From assembly GCA_027382625.1 (NCBI GenBank), contig JAJKFJ010021739.1, positions 1 to 11,581 of the forward strand: a DNA stretch of 11,581 bases, read 5' to 3'. Positions 1 to 9,100 of this stretch are shown here, in pieces; the first letter of the stretch is position 1; the number at the start of each line of letters is the position of its first letter. Both the position numbers and the translations under genes were made by a program. This stretch comes from Tetmemena sp. SeJ-2015. Lineage: Eukaryota > Ciliophora > Spirotrichea > Sporadotrichida > Oxytrichidae. The notes beneath the pieces are model-generated. The model did not search any database and had not been told where the DNA came from. It saw only the letters and a program-made list of their open reading frames with translations.

Positions 1-704
1 GTTTTTTTAAGATTTAAAAGTTACTTATTTTATAATTTAGCCAAGATAAATTTATTATAATCACAATTTTTGATTTCAACCCCGACTGACCCAAATCGTC
101 AATTTTCTGAAAATCAGCCGTTGATAAAAATATAAATGATCCAGGGTATATTATTTATGAAAATCACGATTTAGGTCAATAATTCTTAAAATAGGAATAA
201 GTTGGATCAGTCGTATTTATATATTTAATTTCTGATTTTAACTAATGTAAATTATCATTAATTTTTGATTTAATTTAACAATCTCCTAATTTTCATTAAA
301 TTCCTACCTATATAATATATATGCATTGAGAAAGAAGTAGTAGCTTCTTTGTATTTACCAAAATTGTCTTATTTTAGGTCTTTCCTGATTTATATTTGAT
401 GTATCATCTGAAATAAACAAGTCATTTCTTCAGAAAACTTTGATGAATCTCTTTAAAATTGTGTGTTCACGAATTTTCTAATCTTAATATGGATTATAGA
501 ATCCTATTTTAGTTTATTCAGAGGGCTTTCACATTCTTTTCCTTGAATTTTGATATCAAATTTATTACACTGATAAAATAGAACTGATCCTTGCACAAAA
601 TACCCAAGCTATCTTAATTAAAACTTAAACATTTGGCCTAATTATATTAAAAAGATGGGTTACGTTGGCTTCATTCATATGCATAAAAAGCAGCTTTCTC
701 AAAT
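1..704. other. AT-rich stretch, no gene supported
   Basis: This stretch is about one quarter G+C. No standard-code reading frame of useful length is present apart from one that runs into the inverted repeat downstream. When TAA/TAG are read as Gln and TGA as Trp the + strand is open throughout, but 19 of 200 codons sampled from 63 to 662 are TAA, TAG or TGA. That is about what random DNA of this composition gives, and far above the 2% seen in the transposon genes. I read it as intergenic or germline-limited DNA. A small AT-rich exon cannot be excluded. Confidence 0.6.
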
Positions 705-960
705 TATAATGGAGTTCTACCCTGCTTATTTTCCCGTGATGAATACTCCTAGCAGACTAACACTCAAACGTGGCTGCCTCTCCATAGCAGGCGATGAGAG
801 AAGAATCATCGAATTTCTGTCAAGAGTCACAGCTTAAGATGTTCGAAGAAGTTCGATGATTCTTCTCTCATCGCCTGCTATGGAGAGGCAGCCACGTTTG
901 AGTGTTAGTCTGCTAGGAGTATTCTTCACGGAAAAATAAGCCATGTAGGGCTCCATTATA
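705..960. repeat. 256-bp long inverted repeat (109-bp arms, 38-bp spacer)
   Basis: The left arm 705-813 is the reverse complement of the right arm 852-960, without gaps. There are 7 mismatches in 109 bp, all in the outer third (opposite 715-716, 721-723, 733 and 740). The inner 73 bp (741-813 against 852-924) are identical. The spacer 814-851 is 38 bp. The arms are clearly richer in G+C than the AT-rich DNA around them. A transcript across this region would fold into a very stable hairpin. In the right arm, + strand from 852, one frame reads as a plausible peptide with a single TAG, so the arms may derive from an inverted duplication of a coding fragment. They could also be a foldback or MITE-like element. 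No target-site duplication was recognised. The 60-codon standard-code frame at 655-837 overlaps the left arm and is not supported as a gene. Confidence 0.97.
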
Positions 961-1459
961 TTATCGTAACAAATATAGCTCAACTGATTCTTTTTAAAAT
1001 GATGAATCACAATATCAATTCATTTTCTTCTTACCTTAATGAGTGGATCCAATTTTAAGTAAAAAGTTCTCTTAAGATTTTTAAGGAAGATATTTTCTGA
1101 TAATTTTTGAGAGAAGCCTGAATAACAGTACTGGACATTATAGTTTTGCTTTTCTTTCAAAAATAAAAAACTCCAAGATATTTTTTAAGCATAAGTAGAA
1201 TGACTAGAGTTCCCAAAATTAAAGTATGAATCTTAAGAAGAATTGGTGTTTAAAAAAGCAGAATGGAAATATTAACCCGTCATTATTTCACTATTCTAAT
1301 TAATTAAAATTTTCAGTTAAGAAATTTGAGTGGGTATTAGCTCTGTTTAGATCTGAGATACTCATGATATTATTTTGGCCGACCAAATAAAAAACAATAC
1401 TTCATACATAATTCAATTTATAGCAAATATGTTAATCCGATAGAAATGAGAGTTGGCTG

Positions 1460-1648
1460 GGTAAACTTAAAACTATTTAATTAAGTCAATAGGTGTTATA
1501 TTTATAGATTACCTGTGATGGTAAACTTAAATTCATTAGCTTAAAACTAGAACCATTGAACTTTTATATATTAAAAATATAGATTGTATTTGTCTATTTA
1601 TAGATATTTATATTTTAATGAAATTGAAGTCTATTAAGGTAAGTTTAC
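1460..1648. repeat. Short repeats: 12-bp direct pair and inverted copy
   Basis: The 12-mer ggtaaacttaaa occurs at 1460-1471 and again at 1520-1531, exactly 60 bp apart. A 9-bp inverted copy of its core, taagtttac, lies at 1640-1648. This is more than expected for G-containing words in such AT-rich DNA, but the units are short. No function is inferred. Confidence 0.35.
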
Positions 1649-2619
1649 ATTATGGTATGCTTGGTTATTCTATTATAGAAAACTAGCTTCTGGTGGAAGA
1701 TGGAAGTAATTAAAATTTCAACCAAAACTCTATTGTCCAGGATTATTTTAAATAGTATAGCTGATAATTAATGAAAATAGAGAATTTAATTAAAATGTCT
1801 TTGGGAAGGAAGTGGTTATGTTAAATAACTCAGTCCAGAGTTATAATCTATTCAATTATTTTATAAGGTAGATATTTAGAGCATCTGAATTTGATCATGT
1901 AATATCTGCTGAGCTCTACAGCGAAGATGATTAAAGAAGAAAATCTTATTAGCTGTTTAATGGTTCTGCAGATATGAGGGTGTTTACGTCATGTAAACTG
2001 CAACGAATTTAAAGTCCCTCATTAGTATTAATCTATCACTGGTTTTAAATTATTTCTTAATTATATGTTGAGAAATTAAAAAGTATGAAGAATTAAAACC
2101 ACTAGGGGCATAAGTATTACACACAGGATTAACTTGCTAAATCTCTCCTGAGCAAGTGTTACAACTCATTTCGTAATTCTTCCTCCAGAATTGTGAGCCA
2201 TCATACTAAAATAAATGAAAAATTGACTTTAATTAACTCACTAATCTCACTCTGAATCTATTCCATCTAAAAGTTTAATCCAAAAAATTACATCAAAGTT
2301 AGCCTATACTCTTTAAAATTTTACATTTTTGGATGCCACCTTTGAGTAGCATCGTGTATTTGCTAAGTTTGGTAGATCAAAAGTCTCTCTTCAGGATAAC
2401 CACACAATTATGAATTTAAATAGCTATCTTAACTCCTTTTGAACCCTAAATAAAAGCATAGAGATAGAGATGGGTAATCTAAAAAATTAGTAATTATATG
2501 TATAAAACAACTTTTCTCTCATGATTTTGAGACTCACCATACATTTGCCTATATATTGCATTCTAAGAAATTTCTTAAGATTATCAAGTTAGAATATGCC
2601 TTCAGAGAGGCCTCCAACT

Positions 2620-2695
2620 AATTTAGAGCCATATAAAAAAAAATACTTTTTATTAATACTAAGCAGGCTATGGTACTACAGGGAGGCTCTAAATT
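2620..2695. repeat. Small inverted repeat (11-bp arms)
   Basis: aatttagagcc at 2620-2630 is exactly complementary to ggctctaaatt at 2685-2695, with a 54-bp AT-rich loop containing a run of A. It could form a cruciform or an RNA hairpin. It is too short and isolated to assign to an element. Confidence 0.5.
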
Positions 2696-3882
2696 GTTTT
2701 ATAAATTTTAATTTAAATATTAAATATTAAAAAAATTGAATTTATTAACTTCTTGTGAGAATTTTGTCTACTGCAAGCTTAACTGGATTTGTAAATTTAT
2801 TGACATAAATAGCTTAATTAAGAAATATTAAGGTTTAAAAATAAAAGACCATTTGCTCTCCTATTTTTCAAGACAATACAATCTTATTTAAATAGCAGAG
2901 ATATTGAATAAAATAGTCTATCTTTAATTTATTAAAATAAATTAATTTAGGTTAAAAGTAATAATTTCAATTAATTTGTAGTTTGAAAGAATCTCACTAC
3001 TGGAACATAAAAAGTAATAAAAGCTCTTTTTATAAAACTATAAGCTGCTCTTTAGAATTAGAAAATTTATCATAAAACTCCTAAGAGGTCGAAGAAAAAA
3101 GAATTATGTCATCTGCAACTGGTGAGAATTCAAAAGAAAACTTCCATCTAAATGCTTTATCCGCATTTACATGCTATATATCCAAATTTTTCTAGTAGGG
3201 ACCTTAATCGTATAAGATAAAGCCAGATCCCTCATCAAGAGGGTAGTAGAATATCATATTTGCTAAATCATTAGAGTTAAAAGAAAACAAATCGTTAGTG
3301 TCATCAAATTATCCTTCTTTAAATTTAGTAGATAAAGAAAATTTCTCACTTAAATTTAACTACATATTTCTAATTGAAAATCTCACTAATTATTGAACAA
3401 AAAGTAAATATAATTTCTAATAATTTTATCAAACTGATAGTTCTTGGTTATATTCCAAAGAGAGAAATGCTAATTATAAATTTTATGCTTCAGCTAAAAA
3501 TAGCAAGGCTGTAATGGGCAAACAGTAACTGATTTTACAATTATCGAATTAAGAGCTTCATTTAAAAAATAATTTGTTGTGATGCTATCTTTTCCAATAG
3601 AAGGCTGTACAAAATAAAATAATGTTGTTTATTAGGATAGATTATGATCAAAACTTTTCTCCAATAGGTCTATTAAAAATCATTCTGATTATTTGTTGAT
3701 GACCTCTAAGATATTATAGACATTTTAATTTAAATTTATGAGACGATACTAAACGAAAATAGCAATAAACAAGAAATATAATTATAATCGTTATCATTCT
3801 TATGGAAGTCAATCAGTTTTAAATTTTATCTACAAATAGACCATAACAATAATTTGATTCAGTTTTTTTGACTTCTCAATTT

Positions 3883-3917
3883 TATCTAATAGTGCGTTTA
3901 TAGCTGATTTGAGAAGG
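3883..3917 (+). repeat. Left terminal inverted repeat of the transposon
   Basis: This 35-bp sequence matches the reverse complement of 5918-5952 with two mismatches (at 3888 and 3896). The core atagctgatttgagaagg at 3900-3917 is perfect. It begins with TA at 3883-3884, the likely target-site dinucleotide, and similarity stops sharply after the gg at 3917. Confidence 0.93.
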
Positions 3918-3947
3918 ATGAATATTATTATATATCTAAAGGCAGAA

Positions 3948-4646
3948 ATGGAGGCTTCAAACAAGACTACTCTCACGCAAGTGAGCACTTTTATAAGAAC
4001 TAAGCAGGAACTCTATGAAGCAACTGTGAGAAATGGCTACTTCATCCCAAAGCTCAAGAGCAAATCTGTGACTGAGTAGTACTTACTGGGAGTTATAGCT
4101 AACAAGATATGGTGCCCAAAGTATGATGAGATCCGCCTGCTGCCTTGACCGCGCCCTCCAACAGTAGAGGTTCTCTTTTCCAAGCTTAAATAAGTGGCCG
4201 AGAGAGACAAGAGGGTCCTTGGAATGGATGAGTAGCATCTTCCTGATAAAGCTTTGACCTTGGCTATGCTGTCATCCTTCAAAGCAGCTGATGAGATCTT
4301 CAAGAAAGGATACGAGTCTTTCTCCAAAACTTCTTCGGATTAGAGTTTTCGTACAGTGGATCTACAATGGAATTTCCTGGAGGGACTCCCAGTCTCCAAG
4401 GCCAAGAATAAATTACAGAGGCTTTCATTCATCAACTCCAGCAAACAGTCAATGAAGCTCCTCAGGCTCAAGGACAAGAGGGCCAAGCTTGAGCTACAGC
4501 TCGAAAAAGAGAAGAGATTTATGGAGGAGCGTAAGAAGCAAAGGCAGGGGCGATCGAAGGGAAGGCACTTCACTGCATCTGTATTTGGGCAACCAGAGGT
4601 CAATGAAAGGATGAACGAGATCAGCAAGTCTCCATAGAAAAAGTGA
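3948..4646 (+). CDS. Accessory protein of ciliate TBE-like transposon (TAA/TAG = Gln, internal TGA probably Trp)
   Basis: The gene gives a 232-residue protein of unknown function if TAG at codons 44, 96, 132 and 230 and TAA at codon 82 are Gln, and TGA at codon 67 is sense. The TGA at 4644-4646 is taken as the stop. Only 6 of 232 codons are reassigned ones. The start ATG has context gaaATGga, the same as the transposase start in this element. The N-terminal half contains conserved-looking stretches NGYFIPKLKS (29-38), IWCPKYDEIR (54-63), PRPP (68-71), LPDKALTLAMLSS (98-110) and DEIFKKGY (115-122). FLEGLPVSKAKNK (143-155) follows. Residues about 169-206 are very rich in Lys, Arg and Glu and probably form a basic helix or coiled coil that could bind nucleic acid. 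From memory the stretches resemble the small second protein of TBE-type elements of spirotrich ciliates; this was not verified by alignment. The role is unknown, plausibly helping transposition. If TAG can also terminate here, the protein would be 229 residues. Confidence 0.85.
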
Positions 4647-4650
4647 GCGT
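4647..4650. other. 4-bp junction between convergent stop codons
   Basis: The two transposon genes converge here. The + strand TGA occupies 4644-4646 and the - strand TGA occupies 4653-4651, leaving only gcgt between them. Any 3' untranslated region of one gene must be antisense to the coding end of the other. No separate terminator or polyadenylation signal fits between them. Confidence 0.75.
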
Positions 4651-5869
4651 TCACACCATGTGCCCTCGAAGGGAGTGAATTAGAGTTTTAATGTGTGAGT
4701 TAGCCAGTTATTTCACCTTATCATTATCCTGATCTGCGACTAGTTGCTTCAACTCTTCGACCAGCCCTGCCTCTCCTTGGAGGAGCTGTTTGGTTCGACA
4801 CACGACTCTGCGTCTCCATTCCTGCTTTAACACGGCCCAAAGTCTCTCAATCGGATTAAGGGCACAACTGAATGGAGGGAGGTAGGCTAGGCTCCTGTCA
4901 CCTTGGAAGAGCTCCTTGACCTTCTGGCTCTTGTGGACGCTCAGGTTGTCCATGACCACGATGCAGTTGGAGGGAGCTACCAGGAGGAGGCCAAAGAGAA
5001 AGTCTGTGAAGTGCCCGACGTTGTTGCTTCCTGAGAAGATGTGATAGTGCGAGAGCCCTCGCTTGGCACTGATTGCCCCGATAATGGTAGCGGAAGCCCC
5101 GCGCACATTGGAATAGAAACTGACATTGTTCGGTTTTAGCCAGGTGCGCTTCAGAAACTGCCAATGAGGACTCGTCAATGTAAATTATCTCTCGCCCCTC
5201 GTACATCCACCTTGTTACCTGGATCGCGAATTGCTGTTGCTTGTCCTCTAACTCGCGTTATCTCTCCCCCTTGCGAATGTAGGAGTAACTGGCTGAGCGG
5301 AAGTATACTTAGTTGCGATGGAAGAGCTTCATTAGGGTAGCGGGACAGACGCGAGGTGCACCGTATTCCGTCTAGTAGAAGAACACACGCTCCCTCAGGC
5401 TCATGTGGGCTGTCTCGATAAGGTGTTTGACAGTCGTAATTCAGTCCTCGATCTCTTGGGAGATCTTCCTCTTCGCCATGCTCTTTGATCTGCGCGATTC
5501 GTAGACAAAATCATTTCGCCTCCATCTCTGAACTATCATCGCTATTGTGCTTGGCTTGATTCCTGTTATCTTGGCGACTTGGCTGTAGCTGCGAATGATA
5601 TTATCATCGTTTTGAAGAGTACCGTATCGGAGTAATATCGCGACAAGCTGCTGATCGAGTGAGAGAGTCATCTTGAATCGCATTTTGGTCGAGCTTCTCC
5701 TCTTTGGTCGAATAGAGACTTGATCTGCATTTAAGCTCTCGAGATAGGGTATCAGATTCTGGTTAGGAAGGTAACGAGTGGCCGTCTTGGTGTTACAGTT
5801 TTGAGAGTCTGCTCCGATGAAATTTAGCTAGCTTCCTCTTACGGCTGGCTTATTGCTCTAAGTTTCCAT
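4651..5869 (-). pseudogene. Tc1/mariner (IS630)-type DD34E transposase with one frameshift
   Basis: This is the enzyme that would cut and rejoin the element ends at TA sites. Read from ATG at 5869 (context gaaATGga) to TGA at 4653-4651, it is 405 residues if one base is skipped near 5167. Gln is encoded by TAG at residues 4, 14 and 166 and by TAA at 187, 204 and 387. A TGA at residue 143 is sense, probably Trp. A helix-turn-helix at about 95-118 (SQVAKITGIKPSTIAMIVQR within it) would bind the terminal repeats. The catalytic triad is Asp232 (YIDES), Asp307 (VVMDN) and Glu341 (NPIERLW). Glu lies 34 residues after the second Asp, as in Tc1-like enzymes. RGASATIIGAIS (about 256-267) is a typical core stretch. 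The frame changes by one base between residues 234 and 235, with good homology-like sequence on both sides. I therefore call a recent frameshift, though a programmed +1 shift or a sequencing error is possible. No 15-16-base GT-AG intron fits there without losing the first Asp. Met63 at 5683 is an alternative start, but the upstream frame is open and lies inside the element. Confidence 0.92.
5164..5176 (-). other. Frameshift site in the transposase
   Basis: On the - strand the first catalytic Asp-Glu-Ser (GAC GAG TCC, 5176-5168) is in the upstream frame. The downstream frame starts with CAT TGG CAG at 5166. One base, T at 5167, must be skipped. The sequence around the site is TCCTCA and has no long homopolymer. 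Confidence 0.85.
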
Positions 5870-5917
5870 TTCGAGTTAAATATATAAATAGAAGACATTA
5901 ATTTGTACTTAAGATGA
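5870..5917 (-). promoter_or_regulatory. AT-rich leader of the transposase, possible TATA-like sequence
   Basis: Only 48 bp separate the transposase ATG from the terminal repeat. The stretch contains tatttatatattt on the - strand (about 5880-5891), ending roughly 10 bp before the start codon. It could act as a promoter or simply be AT-rich leader. The equivalent + strand leader (3918-3947) is also short and contains tatatat. Both genes must therefore start transcription inside or next to the terminal repeats. Confidence 0.3.
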
Positions 5918-5952
5918 CCTTCTCAAATCAGCTATAAATGCACTATAAGATA
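5918..5952 (-). repeat. Right terminal inverted repeat of the transposon
   Basis: This is the reverse complement of the left terminal repeat with two mismatches in 35 bp (at 5939 and 5947). It ends with TA at 5951-5952. The Tc1/mariner family uses such repeats as transposase binding and cleavage sites. Confidence 0.93.
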
Positions 5953-6138
5953 GATCAAAGGTATATGAAGATTTGAAATGAAAATTCATTATATTCATAA
6001 AATAAGGAATATTAAGGAAGTATGAGTATTTATCTCTATTCAATATTCAAATTAGGAATTTTCAAAAGTAAAAAAAGGGATTAATAAGAAATTAAAATCA
6101 ATCAATTTTAAAATTTTAATAAAATTATCAGCTACTAC

Positions 6139-6152
6139 TATATATATATATA
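6139..6152. repeat. (TA)7 microsatellite
   Basis: Seven uninterrupted TA units in AT-rich DNA. It is unremarkable in itself, but TA dinucleotides are the insertion targets of the transposon family found here. Confidence 0.8.
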
Positions 6153-9100
6153 TTCATTAAAATAATTAAATTATTACATTGATTTAATTATTAAACTCTA
6201 TTCAACATTCTGAAAACTACAAAATTGCCTGGAAAATAAGGTATTTAGTTTTACTTTAAAGTTCGAATAATTTCATTATTTATATAAATATAAGTTTGCT
6301 TAATTTTATCCAGAAGAGATAGTCGGATGAACTAACATCCAAAAATCAAGAGTTTCTACTGTAGGGTTTAAAGTTAGAGATGCTAGAGAAGTCTCAATTT
6401 TTAAGCCGTTAAAATATATAAATAAAATCTGAATCTAATTGCAAATACTTAATTTCTACACAATTTTAAGAAACAAGAATTGTATTTTCACCGCAAGTAA
6501 TTATTTATTAAATTAATAGACATATCTAAATTTAGTTTTAAGTTTTAGGAGGGGGTTGGGTAAAGTGTACATTCTCCTCTATTTAATGATCATAATTTCT
6601 AAATCGTTAATAGAGACAAGTTTGAAGATTAAAGTTTGATAAATTTTTGGCATTAAAAATTCTTTGAGGGTCAAAATTTAAGTTTCCTTGTTTTTGAAGG
6701 TCTATTATGAATATGTTCATTATATAATTTTTCATTACAATAAAATTACAATGTCTCCAATAAGATTAGTATATTGAGAAAATATAATTAGAAAACCTCT
6801 TCTTTAATGTGATGTCTCTAACTTGTATAATTTTGTTTTTCTTTGAGACAGGCTCCAATCTTTAAATTTTTTATTTTTTGTAATTTGTCTTCTTTCACGA
6901 ATTTTTTAACTCAGTCCTAGCGTTTTTAACTTCTCTCTCTTTAGATTAGGTCTATCCTAATTTTAAAAGAGTTATATCTCTCTATGAATATTAATGGAAA
7001 AAGCACTTCCTTTTCATGAAACAATACAATATTAATTTATATAATAAATCGTAAATTAACAAAAAATGTTTAAATCTTAAATCTTGACACTCAGAGGTAG
7101 ATTTTTAGAGCCAATATTGTAGAAGAATTTGTTACATTTATTATTCATTATACAAAAGGAAGATTATCATCTTTCCTTCACCCAAAAATAAGTTTAATGC
7201 CTGTAATTGGAAGTGTATTATACATAAGAGTCTCAACATAATTATATTATCCACCCTAATAGACTCTAACGAGATACCGCATATCTGTAAATCGATTAGC
7301 AAATTTAATTTATTTATGATCAAAATCAGATATAAAACAAATTTATATTAAATAACATTATAATTAGAATTTATCCATAAAGTACAAATAAGATGATAAA
7401 TAAAGATTAAATGAAAAAAAATATTTTCTAAGCTAATAATAATAAAAAATATTTAATTAAAAAATTTAATCAAATAATTCAAATGTGAATAACGTTATTT
7501 ACAAAATTAAATTTGATGGTTAATTATCATCTTCAAACTCTAATTAATTTGGTGATATAATTCTCAGATTTTATTTTAATTTTTAAATTAAAATTTTAAC
7601 TCTCATCTAGAATATATATTATACTTTTATCATCTTATTTTCGAAATGAATATCTCAATTGGCAATGTGCTATGTATTAATAGTGATTTATAATGAGATT
7701 AACTAATATATATCTTACTCTGTATCTTTGTTTAAAAAAAAATTTTCTTCGTAATTTCATGGCATCTGTTTCACTATCGGAGAGCATTCAACTAAAATAA
7801 ATAAGGATCTGAAATTAATATACTTAATTTCAGAAAGATATTTTGAAGATATTCAAAATAAGATTTATGGATATATAAAGTAAGACGGTGTTTTTAAAAA
7901 ATTTATATATAAACTTTAAGTCCTAACTTGTTTTAGTTGAAGAGAGGAAGAGATGCCATGGAATGATAAAATTATCATTTGAATCTAAAGTAAGATATAT
8001 ATATTTAATCACCTTACAAATTCACTATTAATCTCGAGCAAATTGCCAATTGAGATTTAAAATTTCCAAAAAAAGATTATTATAGTATTAAATATTACTC
8101 ATCTTTGTAGAGAATTGAATTCAATGAATACAAAATCTTTATGCTATAGAAATTTTTTTAAAAATGAAAACAGAAGATCATCACCAAGAAAATAGCTAGG
8201 TAATACTTTGAATTAAGTTTGCTTAATTAGTTGATAAGGCAATGCAGTTTTCCAAATTTTGACATCTCTAAGGACTGTTTATGAACTCCCCGATGTTAAA
8301 TTCATCAATGTTGATGGCAAACTTGTTGAGAAAGAAATAGTTTCTCAGGGTGTCTAAATTTTATCCTAATTTTTTGCATAATTCAATTGAATTTTCTTAA
8401 AAGTAAATTCATTCCCACAATTTTCATTCAAATACATATCTTTTTAAATAAGTTAAATTTATACCTTTTCTTTTTTTATTCTGCTAGCTTTTATGAAACT
8501 TATACTGAAAAAGGGAATAGTTTAAAATCATCTTTTTAAATTAAAAATTTAATTAAAATAGTTGAAATTATTTACCCTTAATTTTCTATGAATATCTTTA
8601 TAATTTAAAAATATCCCGTCAATGAATAAACTTATCAACATTCTCAACTAATATGAAATAATAGCTTTAAGTTTAGCTACGTTTCTTAAAATAATAATTT
8701 TTAATTTAAATTAAAATATTAATTCTCTTATAATATTTAGTTAATCCTATCATTTATTGATATTTTTTATAATTTAAAAAATTTGAATTAAGTTCCTTTT
8801 ATTATCTTATTAAAATTATCGTGATTCTAAAAGGATCTTTAATATTATTGCAATATTTTTGCTGGAATTTCTTAGTTAGAGTATAAATAAATGTTTCTTT
8901 ATAAAATTTTAGATTATTCTCTAAATTGATGTGAACGTCTTAATACTCTTTAGAGAAAACAATTGAGCCACTTAATAAAACATATATAAATTTTGATTTG
9001 GTTATAGAATCCTCCTGGTTTGAGAGAGGAATAATTATTTGTGCTTTTCAAAGCTCCATTTAATTTAAATTATCCTAAAATATCAAAATATTAGTATAAG

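Larger units (their letters stand above)
961..3882. other. AT-rich region, no gene supported
   Basis: Nearly 3 kb of very AT-rich sequence lies between the inverted repeat and the transposon. Reassigned-code reading frames are open everywhere, but they are full of TAA, TAG and TGA at a density expected by chance, and no frame looks better than the others over any distance. A patch around 1878-2000 is slightly richer in G+C and gives plausible-looking peptides in more than one + strand frame, so it gives no support for a specific gene. I see no tRNA, rRNA or telomeric repeats. Minor repeats inside it are listed separately. Confidence 0.55.
3883..5952. mobile_element. TA-flanked Tc1/mariner (IS630)-type ciliate transposon
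   Basis: A 2,070-bp element (counting the flanking TA at both ends) is bounded by 35-bp terminal inverted repeats. It encodes a DD34E transposase on the - strand and a small accessory protein on the + strand, arranged tail to tail. Its interior is close to half G+C and contrasts sharply with the AT-rich flanks. The outermost matched bases at both ends are TA, consistent with the TA target duplication of the Tc1/mariner superfamily. The exact boundary could lie a few bases further in. The two-gene layout recalls the TBE and Tec elements of other ciliates, which are germline-limited and removed during macronuclear development. Whether this copy is excised cannot be told from sequence alone. Only one inactivating change is visible, the frameshift in the transposase. 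Confidence 0.93.

Noticed and set aside
655..837. 60-codon + strand frame starting with ATG.
   Set aside because: It lies mostly in the left arm of the inverted repeat, has no recognisable motif, and would require standard stops that this organism apparently lacks.
1..3882. A single giant open frame (codon starts at positions divisible by 3) running from the window start into the transposon's + strand gene.
   Set aside because: It is open only because no codon is a stop in this code. TAA, TAG and TGA make up 9.5% of a 200-codon sample, the chance level, with TGA far commoner than Trp in real proteins. Other frames look equally plausible.
4340..4654. - strand frame antisense to the accessory gene, and a similar one at 4037-4327.
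   Set aside because: They are Ser/Leu-rich mirror frames of the basic + strand protein, without family features.
5161..5230. A very short intron (16 bases, GT to AG) explaining the transposase frame change.
   Set aside because: The only 16-base GT-AG interval nearby would remove residues before the catalytic Asp and shift that Asp out of frame; the 14-base interval after it gives the wrong frame.
3883..5952. TA-to-TA excision appears to join the left-flank frame to a plausible right-flank frame.
   Set aside because: Since both flanks are open in all frames under this code, any excision length would seem to preserve a frame; this is not evidence.
3883..5952. Euplotes-type Tec element with the Euplotes code.
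   Set aside because: Euplotes reads TGA as Cys but uses TAA/TAG as stops, whereas both genes here need in-frame TAA and TAG as sense codons; the terminal repeats are also short.
7141..7323. 60-codon - strand frame in AT-rich DNA.
   Set aside because: Composition is Ile/Leu/Asn rich as expected from AT-rich sequence; no motif and no supporting context.
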